Positions 33,946 through 46,116 of a DNA stretch of 64,000 nucleotides are shown in pieces. The notes beneath the pieces were generated by a model that did not search any database, had not been told where the DNA came from, and was given only the letters and a program-made list of their open reading frames with translations. This DNA is from Mercenaria mercenaria (Eukaryota; Mollusca; Bivalvia; Venerida; Veneridae). How positions within the stretch are numbered: position 1 is the first letter of the stretch; each line of letters begins with the position of its first letter. Both the position numbers and the translations under genes were made by a program. The DNA is taken from assembly GCF_021730395.1 (NCBI RefSeq), contig NC_069366.1, positions 86,912,501 to 86,976,500 of the forward strand. Reading direction: 5' to 3'.

Positions 33946-33981
<36 letters not shown>

Positions 33982-34024
33982 AGGGTGAGTAGAATAGCTA
34001 GACTATTCTTCGAATAGTCGAGCT
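32711..34024. mobile_element. 166-bp tandem-repeat element (pearl/Helentron-like)
   Basis: Bounded by AGCTCGACTATTCGAA (32711) and its exact complement (ending 34024). The right end forms a hairpin (GACTATTC-TTC-GAATAGTC). Inside are seven units of 164-169 bp whose shared half is TCCAAAAGGGGGCATAATTT ... ACATGTCAGAGTTATGG. The other half is one of two types, in the order a-b-a-b-b-a-b. A (GACGCC)n tract precedes the right end. Central 160-170 bp arrays beside a microsatellite are known from bivalve pearl elements, non-autonomous Helentrons. That assignment is inference, and the left border conflicts with the LINE junction. Confidence 0.65.
33946..33983. repeat. (GACGCC)n microsatellite
   Basis: Six copies of GACGCC lie just inside the right hairpin end of the tandem-repeat element. 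Confidence 0.9.
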
Positions 34025-34509
34025 AAAAACGAATGATATATTCATAAATGTCATATATTCATGTAACCCCAGAACAAAAATGAAGTTTCTACATAGTCAT
34101 TTAATCACATAAAATCCCATTTATTTAGAGAGACACAATTTAGCAGCCTTTGACATTTGGCGCTCTAGATGTAACTTGCATGCAAGATATTCAATAAGCG
34201 CATTCTGCTGCATATACATTATAAATACGATACGAATAAAATGCATGCAATGTTGAAAATGCTTATAGCAATTTACAAATACAATGTAGGCAAAAGGTAA
34301 GTATTTTACAAGAGTTACATGTTATAAACATCTTTCACATAAATGTTATGGTTTCTGGATAAATTGCAAAAATATGAATTTTACTAAATTTCTTATAAAA
34401 CCATTCGTATTTTTTAACGTCAGATTTGTAAAGTTTTGTACATATATACGTATACATTATTTGACGCAATAATAACTGTACTTACTGGAGGTAATGAAAC
34501 CGTAATGAC
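34025..34509. other. Stretch without recognised content
   Basis: AT-rich, no gene or repeat border seen. Confidence 0.4.
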
Positions 34510-34513
34510 ATTT

Positions 34514-34748
34514 GAGCCGTGCCATGAGAAAACCAACATAGTGGGTGTGCGACCAGCATGGATCCAGACCAGCCTGCGCATCCGCGCAGTCTGGTCAGGC
34601 TCCATGCTGTTCGCTAACAGTTTCTCCAATTCCAATAGGCTTTAAAAGCGAACAGCATGGAGCCTGACCAGACTGCGCGGATGCGCAGGCTGGTCTGGAT
34701 CCATGCTGGTCGCAAACCCACTATGTTGATTTTCTCATGGCGCGGCTC
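34514..34748. mobile_element. Palindromic 235-bp MITE, full copy
   Basis: GAGCCGTGCCATGAGAAAAC ... GGCGCGGCTC is near-perfectly palindromic. Each half also folds on itself (CCAGCATGGATCC with GGCTCCATGCTG). An ATTT duplication flanks it (34510-34513, 34749-34752). Confidence 0.9.
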
Positions 34749-34752
34749 ATTT

Positions 34753-35490
34753 GACAATTTTCGTTCGAATACGTAATCTACCTGTACTATTTCGGCAATC
34801 TGCGATTGTGTCAACCTCGTTTTTGTTTGCCGTGACGTCCATTGTAAGACAGTTTTACAAAATGTGGGTTTCTGGCGGATTGGTCAGAAAATGAGGCATA
34901 AATTTCAGGAGATATGGCACGAATGCGAAATACGTATAATCAAATGTATTTTAACGTCAATGTTTGCCAATGATTGACATAGGCGACTGAAACATGCACC
35001 CTGCGCATAACATTAACCTGTTAATATTTGTTAAGAAAATTAAAATTCCTCACTTCGTTACAAAGTTACAGTCCAGACCCATAATCCGGATACACGATCA
35101 TATACCTTGCCATAGTAAGTTTTGCGACATCTTGGATCTAACCTCCAACTCATTCATGCGTTTGTGCGCATGGACTTATAACTGTTCAATTAAATCTTGG
35201 TAGTTTTGAAAGTAGGACTACTTTTTATATTTAGGCCTAAGTTGTTCGCATATTTTTATTCAAAATAATAATAATAAAAAAAAAAAACAACCAATGAGCA
35301 TAATCAGTATATACTTACTGGTTGCCATGTCGGTTAACTATTGACTGACAAGCTATTTAATATGTCTTATTACTTGATATCAAAAATTAATTTTCATATT
35401 TTCTTCGATGTTTCGAGTTGATCCCAGCAAAAATTAGCACAAACTAAGGACCAATAATTAATATTATATGTGCTATCTAGAACCTCAACA
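34753..35490. other. Stretch without recognised content
   Basis: AT-rich with an A run near 35275. No gene is seen. Confidence 0.4.
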
Positions 35491-36477
35491 CCGTCCTAAT
35501 AGAGATTTTCAACTTACTTCGACGCGGACTGCGGACAGCGGACTGCGTACTTACAGTAGGGGTTTTCTCAAAATATTTAAAGGTTCGCAAGAAAAAAGAT
35601 ACCTATGGTATATATATTTCTTTTACCTATATGTGTAGTTACTTTTGCCTTCTCATTTAGTGTATTGTGATATAATTATCTGCTGATACAATACATACTT
35701 TTGAAAATATATGGATAGTAGGATGCCTCTAGATTCAGCTTAATACCGGTACTCTGTCGCCTTTTACTTGCCTTTAGCATGTTTTTCAAATATCCGTATG
35801 CTTTAACATTTTGTTTTGATATTGAGACATTTCTTCTGCGCAACGCTAACGACTTCGAACCCCCAGTGCAACGATAATACTTCATCTTAATATGTTCTTG
35901 CATTAAAAAAGTCAACTTGGAACGTGGATTTGAAAATAACGGCGATTCCTATAAAAAAATACAGTTTGGGTTTAATTTGTGTCCGTCCATACGGTTCCTA
36001 GACTTGTATTTCTTAGCAACAACATAAGAAAAAAGCAGTACAAAATATTATTGTGAAAAAAGAGATACATTTTGAATAAAACAAACGTCCGTTTAATTTT
36101 TGTTGCATAGTATAAATACCGTGTTCTCGTAGACTGCTGTACTGAAAAAGTCATTGTTTTTTCATTAATTTTGATAACTGTAGAATGTTACATAAAATCA
36201 TGAGAAGTTTAATGAAATATCTTAAATCATTTAGTTCAACACGTTGTCAAAACATACGGGAAGTTCTCATAAATGCATCTTTCATCCCTGTCGAAACGAG
36301 ATTCGATAACTTACCATAATTTAGCGGCAACATCCTGAATTAGCTATGTAATCAGCATCTTTGAAAATTAAAAAGAAAGAATATCCACTTCATATTAACA
36401 TAATCTGATATCAGATTTTGAAAAATGATCAAGACAAGCTCGATCTTGATTACTGAGATCATGCCAAGACTGAATTC

Positions 36478-36722
36478 CTGGGCTTCTGTTTTCAAAACAT
36501 TTTTGGTCTCAGTTGAGTTTGATTGGGAAACATTGTCATTGATATCAATATTGCATGTTAAAATTTAAGATTTAAATTCATGACTATTTTCAAGTGGCTA
36601 TTCAGTATGGATTTTCAGTCTCAACTGGAATTTAATCTTTAAGTACTATCAAAACTAGCTGTCATCTTTTCAATCTAAAACCCAACTGAGACCGAAACTT
36701 GTTTTGTGAAGAATGGGCCTAA
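36478..36722. mobile_element. 245-bp MITE
   Basis: The ends GGGCTTCTGTTTTCAAAACA ... TGGTCTCAGTTGAGTTT and (reversed) AGGCCCATTCTTCACAAAAC ... CGGTCTCAGTTGGGTTT face each other. An inner CAGTCTCAACTGGAATTTAA motif is shared with 19600-19757. Confidence 0.65.
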
Positions 36723-37329
36723 GAAGCGTCCAAGGTCAAAATTCCGATCATATTTCAAAAATGTTTTATGGCCAGTAAATGCATAGAATTGTCAACGAGA
36801 TTATATTTTTGAATTAGTCAACTCCTATGACGCCATTTGAGCAATTCTGTGTGGTCATTCAATACAACAAGCTTTGAAGTCGATATTAGCCTTTTATCAT
36901 TATTTACAAAGCCTTTTTAGTCAAACACATGCAAAAAAGGGGTATGTGTAGATACTTGTCTTCAGGGAACTTGAACGAAGATTTAAACTCATGAAAACTC
37001 AAGGTCTATATTGGTTTAAAAATTCATTATGTAGCCATCACGTATATCGTGGTAGGGTGACCGGGAATACTGAATGAATTCAGTATCGTATAAAACTGAA
37101 TCTGTAGGGTTTGAAATGGTTAAGAATATAATAATACCACGCGTGGCATATTTTTGCCGTGATGCATTACGATGTCACGCATCGTACCGTGCATATTCAA
37201 AATTGTGCGTCGTACAATAGCATTTCAGCGTCGCGCGTGCTATAATACGAAAGCCCATGCTCCATATACACTATATACATTTTTGTTACCAAAAATGTTG
37301 TTGTGATCCCCTACCGTAAGGGTCGGTGA

Positions 37330-37405
37330 ACCTCTTGCGGCGCAGAGGAAGAGTGTATTTCTCCTCACCAGAAGGTCATTGGTTCAAATTCTGGTTTATA
37401 GGGTA
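37330..37405 (+). repeat. tRNA-like segment, possible SINE head
   Basis: CGGCGCAGAGGAAG resembles a Pol III A box and GGTTCAAATTC matches a B box, about 50 bases apart. The arms do not pair into a full cloverleaf, so it is a tRNA-derived relic rather than a tRNA gene. Confidence 0.35.
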
Positions 37406-37769
37406 TGTTGATAGTTGAATCAACAGCCGTTTTCAATGCCAGTGATATAAATACGATAGTCGGAAGATTTGAATATACATTAATCAAAAAGCGGTATAAA
37501 AGGTAAAAGGGTGAAAAATTTTAAAAATGCCCCTACACTGTTAAGAAAATTTATTGGTAATTCATATATAATAAAACGGATATTGATAAATCTTATAGCT
37601 GTCTTTTCTCAGATATTTTAAATGAAAACAGTATTACGGCATTAGAACCGGATGCTAAATATGCAACTGTTAGTTATGCATAACTTCCTCATATACAGTT
37701 TGAGAAAACCCCTATAGTAAGTCCGTAGTCCGTGGTCCGCAGTACGCGTCGAAGTAAGCTGAAAATCTT

Positions 37770-38696
37770 TTAGCACCTTGAGCAGCGGGAATGACAGAAC
37801 CAATGTTGTCGCATGATTGGCTTGACGTTGTGGAGGATACGGAAATACAATTCACCGACCACTGTTACTGTCATTATCATGCGTGGAAACAATAACAAAA
37901 AGATGTTATTTTCAATAGATATCTTTTATCAATGAAAGGAGCAACACATGTATACGGTTTTCTTCAGAAAATGACTAAATGTTCCTATAAAACAACGAAG
38001 TTATGCTATTTCCAATAAATGTCTCTCCTTGTGTCAATTAACATAGGAATACTATTTCTAGAAAACGATTTAAATGAATGTCATCTGTTGTGAGCAATAC
38101 ATGGATACTATTTCAGTTTAATAACTTTAACATTAAAATTATTAATGCAACAACAGCGTTAGGCATCTCGTTCTTTTTTGGTTTTTTGTTTATCTTTTTT
38201 TTTTGTTTTGGTGGCAGGTAATAGAGACTGTTGTTGGATGCAAATTATCACAATTACACAGCACATGTATAGTGAAGTACTTGCATTTGTAAAGTATTAT
38301 TCTGTTGGTAATGCTAATTCAATCTACAACTTAATATCATAGCATTGCAAAAACTAAAATATATGAGTGATAGGATTACAAAGTTTTTTAACATAGAAAA
38401 TAAGTTCTAAAGTGGTGTAAATGAAACGAAACAAAAACCTTTTGGGTATGCTTAAACTCCAAAATACTGTCATATTATCATGTTCATCACATGTGAACTG
38501 TTAATCATCGCAATAAAAAATGATGTATCATGCGCTTTTACAAATATCTGATACAAGTTTTTTTCACTTCTGCTTTTGTTGTTTTTCAAATCTGTGTATC
38601 TGAAGACAGTCCATTCATTTTCCCTGACCGTGAATAAGTGCCTCTACTCAGAATTTCCATTTCCGTCTCTACATCAAGAATTTGTTAAGTCGTTCT
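37770..38696. other. 3' flank of GSTO gene B
   Basis: AT-rich, no further gene. It presumably holds the 3' UTR of the minus-strand gene B. Confidence 0.4.
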
Positions 38697-41600
38697 CTAT
38701 TCCTCTAGACCAGCGTCGCAATCCATCTTTCCGTTTTTAACCGACTGTACGAAAATTTTAAAGTTATCTAATGGCAATTTTGTCTTTTCCGCAGCTGGTA
38801 CTTTTGTCATTTTGTCAATCCATGCGGTTACATGTTTGAATCTTTCGTTGTCGAGTTTGAAACCTGGAACCTGCACATCGAATAGACTTAAACGCTCCAT
38901 ATGTGGCCATATATTGAAGTCGATCATCATGGGTTTGTCTCCTGATCAAAGAAAAGTGTTGATGGTTTAAAAGTTGTTTTTTTTTAAAAAATTAATTGTA
39001 AAGTATAAAAAGAGGACCCAAGGCTCCTTATCGCTCATCTAAGCTAGTTTTGAAACTTAAGATGGTCAGGTTTAAACTTGTCTCAGATTTACAAGAGAAA
39101 CCGTCTGACTAGGTTTCATGTGGATCAAGTTGAAGTAGGAAGTGTGTGCTGCAGTATACATAAAACACAATTAAACACACGTTGGAACTAGAAGGAACAG
39201 GAAGCCTTACAACAGTAAAGTGACAGGAACAAAACTTCCTATAAGTTTGCAATGATATGCCATTAAACGCATTGAGATACATGGGGTACAAACTTTGATT
39301 GTCTAAGTCTAAGGCCATACCTCTGGTATTGCAAACTAACACAAAAATCTCAGGTGCACAAATTCGCATGCTGGATAATATTCCTACATGGTTTCATGAC
39401 TCTACGTGAAATATATTTGTAAAATGTATGCAACACAAACTTTTAAGCATTTTATGTGTATTTATCGCTAAGTCAGTGACCATAACTCCAATCTGGTCGA
39501 GTGAAGTCCCAGAACACCAGGGGTGTAACTTTACATGCTACTGGTATATAACAATCCCCTAATGTTTTATGACTCTAAGTAAAATACTTTTTGAGATACA
39601 TGCCACACAAACTTGCATCAAATATTTGCATATTTTTTAAAATCGAGGGCCATAACTCTGGTCTGACTGGCAGAAATCTTGAACAAAATTTGAGGTGCAC
39701 AACTTCACATGCTGAATAATATTCCTATGATGTTTCATGACCCTATGTCATAATTATTTGAGATACATGCCACACAAACTTTGGCTCTTTTTATGCATAA
39801 GGGCCATACCTTTATTTTAGCTGTGTGAGATCCAAATCAAAACCCCTGGTGCACAAACTTCTCGTGCTGAATAACAATCTTGTGAGGTCTGGCGACTCTC
39901 TGTCAAACACTTTTTGAAATATGAACGACACAAATTAGGACGGACAGACAAGAGCAATTCTAAGTGCCCCCACCCCCTCCCCTTCCATTTCCCTCCAAAA
40001 TTTTGTGGGGAGGCATAATACGAGTCATAACCTCAGACCTCAGAAAAATATATCAGATATGGAAATCCAGATTCCAGAAAAAACGCATGTCCTCTTCATG
40101 CTAATGACGTACGCCAAATTTCATTCCAACTGCATGGAAATTGTTGGAGCAGTTGAGAACACAAAGTTCCGATGCAGTTGTAATATTTCAAAGTCCAAAA
40201 ACGTCCATAACTCAAAAACATTAATCGGATATGAAAGTCCCGATTGTATGCGCATGTCCCCTTCATGCCTTGATTACGTGTACCAAGTCTCATTTCAGGT
40301 GGATGAAAGTGAAGGCGGAATCGAGTACACAATGTTCTAATGTTATTGTTGTATATCAGTGTCTAAACAAAAAGCATAACTCCAAAAAACAACAATCGGA
40401 CGAGAAAGTTACGAAAATATACGCATGTCCACTTTTCATTCCAGTTAGGAATAGTTGAACATGTGACGGACGGACTGACAGACTTCCGGACAGTTCAAAC
40501 ACAATATGCCTTCCCGGATCTTCCACACCAGGGGCATAGAATATTATTTGTTGTTATCATTAAACTAATTAGTAGTAAACACTCTGGATAGAGGAAATGC
40601 GGTATAATAAAACTTATTATGATTGCAAACTAAGATAACATAATTGAGCCGTGCCATGAGAAAACCAACAAAGTGGGTTTGCGACCAGCATGGACCCAGA
40701 CCAGCCTGCGCATCCGCGCAGTCTGGTCAGGATCCATGCTGGTCGCTTACAGTTTCTCTAATTTCAATAGGCTTTGAAAGCGAACAAGCATGGATCTTGA
40801 CCAGACTGCGCGGATCCATGCTGGTCGCAAACCCACTGCGTTGGTTTTCTCATGGCGTGGCTCATATCATTATAGGTTTGCAAATAGATTCGCGTTACTA
40901 GATCGATATTTGAGGAAATTATTTTCCGGTTATTTTAGGGAAAGATAAATGCCTGAACATAAATAATTTTCCCAAAAGTAACATGATTGCAAACTAAGAT
41001 AACATAATTGAGCCGTGCCATGAGAAAACCAACAAAGTGGGTTTGCGACCAGCATGGATCCAGACGAGCCTGCGCATCCGCGCAGTCTGGTCAGGATCCA
41101 TGCTGTTCGCTAACAGTTTCTCTAATTTCTCTTAGGCTTTGAAAGCGAACAAGCATGGATCTTGACCAAACTGCGCGGATGCGCAGGCTGGTCTGGATCC
41201 ATGCTGGTCGCAAACCCACTGCGTTGGTTTTCTCATGGCGTGACTCATATCATTACAGGTTTGCAAATAGATTCGCGTTACTAGATAGATAGTTGAGGAA
41301 ATTATCCGGTTATCTTAGGGTAAGATAAATGCCTGAACATAAATAATATTCCCAAAAGTATCATGATTGCAAACTAAGATAACATAATTGAGCCGTGCCA
41401 TGAGAAAACCAACAAAGTGGGTTTGCGACCAGCATGGACCCAGATCGGCCTGCGCATCCGCGCAGTCTGGTCAGGATCCATGCTGTTCACTAACAGTTTC
41501 TCTAATTTCAATAGGCTTTGAAAGCGAACAAGCATGGATCTTGACCAGTCTAGTCTGGATCCATGCTGGTCGCAAACCCACTGCGTTGGTTTTCTCATGG

Positions 41601-44050
41601 CGTGGCTCATATCATTATAGGTTTGCAAATAGATTCGCGTTACTAGATAGATATTTGAGGAAATTATCCGGTTATCTACGGTTATTTTAGGGTAAGATAA
41701 ATGCCTGAACATAAATAATATTCCCAAGAATATCAAAAACTGCCACCATTTAAGTTATTATTTCCTTCAATCATCAACTTGATGACCAGTTAGGATTAAT
41801 ATTTTCTAACGAACTGTTCGCAACAAAGCTTTACTGCTGTTTTGTTTTCAAAACAGATTATGACTGTAGTTGTTTTATCGCAGGACAGAAAGTTTGTCCT
41901 TTATTAAGAAAGTCTATGTTTCAGGTCATTGTATTGACACGATAGATACATAGATATACCTCCAAAGAATTTAGTATTTCTAGCTTCCAGTTCTTTTTCA
42001 ACACGATCTAATGCCGATAACAATTCTGGAACAACGTCCTCTTCCTTTCCGCCAGGATAGAATATTCTGTAATACTGTGTCACAACCTTAAAGCAGTAGA
42101 ATAGAACAATTTCTCTAATTCTTTAAAGTCTACTTTTTCGTACAATTATCAGAAACATATATATCTGTGAATATCTACATTATGGCGTATTCACTGTTTT
42201 TGTTGTTGTTGGGTAGAACCACCGACCTATGAAATATTCAACGCCCCGATTGAGGCTCGAACCCATATCGGTGAGGGGCAAGTGATTTAAAGTCAGCTAC
42301 CTTAACCACTCGGCCACGGAAACCCTCACTGTGAAGTTTGGTTGAATAATAAGAAAAGACATGCGCTTATATTTACACTTGTCGTTAAAACCAATACTTC
42401 GGTGATATATATAGAACCCACGACCTGCTAGCTGATCTTCATAGCTCCACTAGATACCTAAAGTGTTTCGGATCCTTACCTTTGACCATATTTCCACGAC
42501 CATTTTGTCTTTTGCCGCTTGATAAGGATCATTCTGTATTAATTTTTCACCTGGGAAGACTGAATCAAGGTATTCATTAATGATGACGGAATCAAAAATT
42601 ATGACGTCATCATTTTCAATGGCGGGAACGAGTCCAAGACAGTTTATCTTTTGCAAGTACCATTCTGGCTTATTGGTGAGATCAATGTTAACGGTCTCAT
42701 ACCTGTAAAAGTTACCAAAACACATTGTTGACACTATAAGAATACATAGTGATGTTTGACCTGATTGAATAAAGTGAGATGGCGAGACCATCAAATTACA
42801 AAAATTAAGGTTTTGGTACACGCAAACTAACTCTGAAATCTGCTGATCAAAGCGATCATGCCGAAAACACCATTTTATTTTTAAACAAACAAAGAATTCT
42901 TTCATTTTTATTAATAAAAAATGACAAAGAGGAGCATTTAATTGTTCATTTGTTTGTGCTGCAGACTATCAGAAGTTTCTAGTTTTCGCCAAAGAGTTAT
43001 CTTACGATTATATCATAACTAACTTTTCAAACTGACATACCACACCATGCATTGTAATATTTGGCAACTTCATTATATTCAAAAGTTATCTCCTCTTTAT
43101 CTGGATAATAATGTTTTGCCTTTATTGCAATAACTATTGGCAGACTGCTGCGCATATTCAAATGTTAAGTAGCTTCATAAATATAATTCATATAATTGAG
43201 CCGTGCCATGAGAAAACCAACAATGTTGTTTTTCGACCAGCATTGATCCAGACCAGCCTGCGCATCCGCGCAGTCTGGTCAGGATCCATGCTGTTCGCTA
43301 ACGGTTTCTCTAATTGCAGTAGGCTTTAAAAGCGGACAGCATGGATCCTGACCAATCTGCGCGGATGCGCAGGCTGGTCTGGGTCCATGCTGGTCGCAAA
43401 CCCACTATGTTGGTTTTCCCATGGCACGGCTCAATTATAATGCCAAATACAAAATCTCACGGAATGTTTTTGTGCTCCAGGACGAGACGGGTTCTTTTCA
43501 CGTAAGGACAGTACCGCATGCTGTATAATCTTAGAACACCCTGCTCCCGACTAGGGTACTCACTCCCTGAAACACCAAAATGGAAACATTATGATGAAAG
43601 AACTTTATCATTTGTTTTATAGATAGTTTTGATACACAATTGTTTTCATAATGACCCTGTAACAAATCCAAGGTTTCTCGTGTTAGTTAACCCCAAAGTC
43701 TCAGAACGTAGTTATTGTTATGTGTACGTTAATACATTTATTTTGAGAATAAATTAATAGATCTACTACACATGTTTTAATCGTGCATTTGCAAGTTTAC
43801 GTTTAAGTAACACTGTACACAAATAATCTTGGTCAACGTTATATTTAGATACTATAGTATGTCTGCATTATACATGTATTATAATTATACGTATCATAAT
43901 AGTATAAAGCTAAGTATGTAGAGCTATTAGTATGTATATTATAGAACTATCAATTGCATACCTATTATAATGCTAATTTAAAAGTTACATTTAAAAAAAA
44001 TGTGGATAAACAATTATACTACCTGATCCGAGTGACCGCTGGGTAGACAT
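38697..44050 (-). CDS. GSTO: Omega-class glutathione S-transferase, gene B (complete)
   Basis: Five exons on minus, 44050-44023, 43566-43461, 42702-42480, 42086-41960 and 38941-38697, give 729 coding bases and 242 residues, the usual GSTO length. Exon 1 encodes MSTQRSLGS. Exon 2 has the active-site Cys in RLYSMRYCPYVKRTR. Exon 3 completes the thioredoxin fold with LGLVPAIE (cis-Pro) and FDSVIINEYLDS. Exons 4-5 form the helical domain with KFFGG-DKPMMIDFNIWPHMER and end ...DAGLEE. All junctions are GT-AG and in phase; intron phases match genes A and C. Family role: cytosolic glutathione-dependent thioltransferase and dehydroascorbate reductase, active in oxidative and xenobiotic stress. Introns hold a SINE, palindromic MITEs and a triplicated MITE block. 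Confidence 0.92.
39010..40535. repeat. Diverged 170-bp repeat block in intron 4 of gene B
   Basis: A run with modules CATGCTGAATAATATTCCTA, TTTCATGACTCTA and GAGATACATGCCACACAAAC recurs at about 39368, 39535, 39709 and 39865. The block starts with GAGGACCCAAGGCTCC and ends with GACGGACTGACAGAC then ATGCC...GGGGCATA. This looks like a bivalve interspersed repeat of unclear class. Frames at 40005-40458 are not supported as genes. Confidence 0.6.
40619..41733. repeat. Tandem triplication of a MITE plus its flanks
   Basis: Three units (about 40619-40980, 40983-41360, 41361-41733) each start GATTGCAAACTAAGATAACA, contain one palindromic MITE (40646-40863, 41010-41246, 41390-41608), and end with TTGCAAATAGATTCGCGTTA ... 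GATAAATGCCTGAACATAAA. All three MITEs share the same flanks, so one insertion was amplified together with host DNA. The third and first MITE copies lack part of the right arm. Confidence 0.9.
42205..42330 (-). mobile_element. tRNA-derived SINE, shortened copy
   Basis: On minus it reads TTTCCGTGGCCGAGTGGTTA (A box at 42306-42316), then GGGTTCGAGCCTC (B box at 42253-42263), then GGTCGGTGGTTCTACCCA. This is the tRNA-headed SINE common in bivalves. The middle of the body is missing between TTGAATATTTCAT and AGGTCGG. It lies in intron 3 of gene B. Confidence 0.75.
43198..43432. mobile_element. Palindromic 235-bp MITE in intron 2 of gene B
   Basis: Full copy, GAGCCGTGCCATGAGAAAAC ... ATGGCACGGCTC, flanked by AATT on both sides (43194-43197, 43433-43436). 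It ends 28 bases before the Cys-bearing exon of gene B. Confidence 0.9.
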
Positions 44051-44468
44051 GTTCAGTTGTATATCCAACACTGTTTCAAATACATTTATATACACTTTAT
44101 GAAGTTCAAAAACAGGAACAGGAACACCCGGCTATAACAACAAATAGAAGGGAGGATACTCCTTTCTATCTGTACTGATTTTCTTATATTCCGTTTCATT
44201 AAAGCTATATCTGTGTTGAATTTAATACATAGATAAATAAAAAAACGGTATTGTGTTATCTTATTTCCATACTAGAAGTTCAAAACCGTGAAAAAAATTC
44301 AACGTCACCGTAAACTGGTACATTTATTATTTTATAATAATTATGTCACGAAGAAAAGTATATATTATATATACCCTCGGACTCAAAATGTGCGTTCGGT
44401 CCCTAAATTTCATCTCTCGTGAAATTAATAGTCTGAATTTTCACTCTAATTACTATTTCCTCTTTTAA

Positions 44469-44920
44469 AGGGACTGGCCTCCAGATCGTTCGACAAACAA
44501 AAAAAAATTTTTTTAGATATCTGGAAATAAATGCTATATTTCTTAAGAAGGCTTTAAAACTTAATTACTGACACACTACATGTTACGGAAACACTTGAGA
44601 ATTTGGTGTTTTTACTTCTTTTTACGATGAAAATCGAAAAGCGTTTGTAACGCTTTACTCCAGGTAAACTGTCTCGATTATAAATATCTATATTTGGAAT
44701 TCATAATTCACTAATTCCGCTATAGCGCTGTTGGTTACGACGACTGGCAAATGTCTTTATTGCCGCGGCGGTCCGGGGTTCGATTCCCGACGCGGTCATC
44801 CTTTTTTCTTGATTTAGAATTTTTAAAATATTTAAGAAACAAAAACTCATATTCTAATGTTCATAATGTGACCAATCTTTCAAAAAGATTATTTTTAGCC
44901 AAATCTGGAGGTCAGTGCCT
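44469..44920 (+). mobile_element. 452-bp TTAA element containing Pol III A and B boxes
   Basis: Inverted repeats AGGGACTGGCCTCCAGAT and (reversed) AGGCACTGACCTCCAGAT are flanked by TTAA (44465-44468, 44921-44924). Inside, TAGCGCTGTTGG (44723-44734) fits a Pol III A box and GGTTCGATTCC (44777-44787) a perfect B box. The tRNA-like part ends CGACGCGGTCATCC and is followed by a T run that could terminate Pol III. It does not form a proper acceptor stem, so it is not a tRNA gene. It could be a MITE that captured a tRNA or a SINE with inverted ends. Confidence 0.75.
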
Positions 44921-44924
44921 TTAA

Positions 44925-46115
44925 GTGATTGACCCTGTAATCAGTAGCGTATGATCATTTCTTGGACCGACTATGTTCGTTTGTTTTTTTCATGTAAGTG
45001 CATTGTATTTAGTCTATTCTTCTCTATACAAACTTGTTCTTACTCATATACTTATCAAAAACGTAATGTACCTTCTTCCTCTATGGTAGATAAATCAGCT
45101 GCTGTTGCAGTACAATAATTTAGATTTAAATATAATGATTTACAAAAAGGGGAGTAATTGTAATGGTGTATAGTCCTGTCGTTATCAAATTAGTGTGCAT
45201 TACCTTTATTTAATGATGGCAATTTCTGAACTCTGCAGTTTTTATTTTATTTTCGTTCTTGTATTTTCTAAATTGTTGTATGAACTGGTGATATCCATTG
45301 ATTAATTAATGATACCTTAAAATGAATAAGAATTATGACAAAATAGTGAATAGACAGTCAAACAGCACTCGTGAAATGATTTAAAACTAAATGTAAAATT
45401 CTTGCTGGCTTAAAACCGCCATTCCTAATTTCTGATATAGTTGGTATGGTTGATATCTTATGTGTGTTTTAGAAGGACAGTCAACGCATGTCACAAATTT
45501 AGAGCATTTTGTTTACTATCAAAATCTTTTAATTATGGAAATATAACACCCTTTTTGATTGGTTATCTGTTATTCTCCTCTCTTAGGTCATAGGTTATTT
45601 TATACACTCAGTTAGGTCACAGGTCATATTTGTATTCCTACGCCGTGGTTAATAAAAGAATATACTTTCGCGCCTTTCAGCACAGTTTTGTCAAACAGAT
45701 ATCGAGAAAGATGTTCTTTTGAAAATTGCCACTCCCACCCACCCATATATAATACTTTTCATTTGAATTCGCTTATTTATTATGTGAAAGGTTGAATTTT
45801 GTTATACATTTGTGTTTATATACATAAAAACTGAAAATTTCACTTTTATTGATTATTATACATATATTTAATATATATTAGTATACATGTTTCATTGTTG
45901 TGATACAGCAGATTATGCAGTTATCTTTTGAAATTTGCATGTTTGATATTGCTGTATTATGCCTGCTATTTATTTTTAATATTCATGCAAGCGTATTTTG
46001 TTGTATTCAGATAGTGTTCCTGTAGTAAGAGGTCACTTGATGAGTTAATTGTAAATTGTCTATCTGATCATTTATATATTGTTTAGAATAACTCGAAGTG
46101 AATTTCTAAATAAAG
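44925..46115. other. Stretch without recognised content
   Basis: AT-rich upstream DNA of gene B. No gene or repeat border is seen. Confidence 0.4.
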
Positions 46116-46116
46116 G

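Larger units (their letters stand above)
35494..37768. mobile_element. 2.3-kb element with long inverted repeats
   Basis: About 78 bp at each end are inverted copies: CTTACTTCGACGCGGACTGC and GGGGTTTTCTCAAA at the left, GGGGTTTTCTCAAA and CTTACTTCGACGCGTACTGC on the complement at the right. No gene is recognised inside; the minus-strand frame at 35676-35915 (79 codons, basic) has no known motif. A MITE and a tRNA-like segment are nested within. Exact borders and target duplication are unclear. Confidence 0.6.

Noticed and set aside
34420-34814. Frames encoding ANSMEPDQTARMRRLVWIHA-like peptides
   Set aside because: Palindromic MITE copies generate the same peptide at several places in the window. 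It is non-coding repeat DNA.
42450-42905. 151-codon minus-strand frame read as one exon
   Set aside because: Only 42480-42702 matches GSTO. The upstream part reads through an intron whose acceptor lies at 42703-42705.
44717-44800. Functional tRNA gene
   Set aside because: A and B boxes are present, but the acceptor arms do not pair and the segment is inside a TTAA-flanked repeat.
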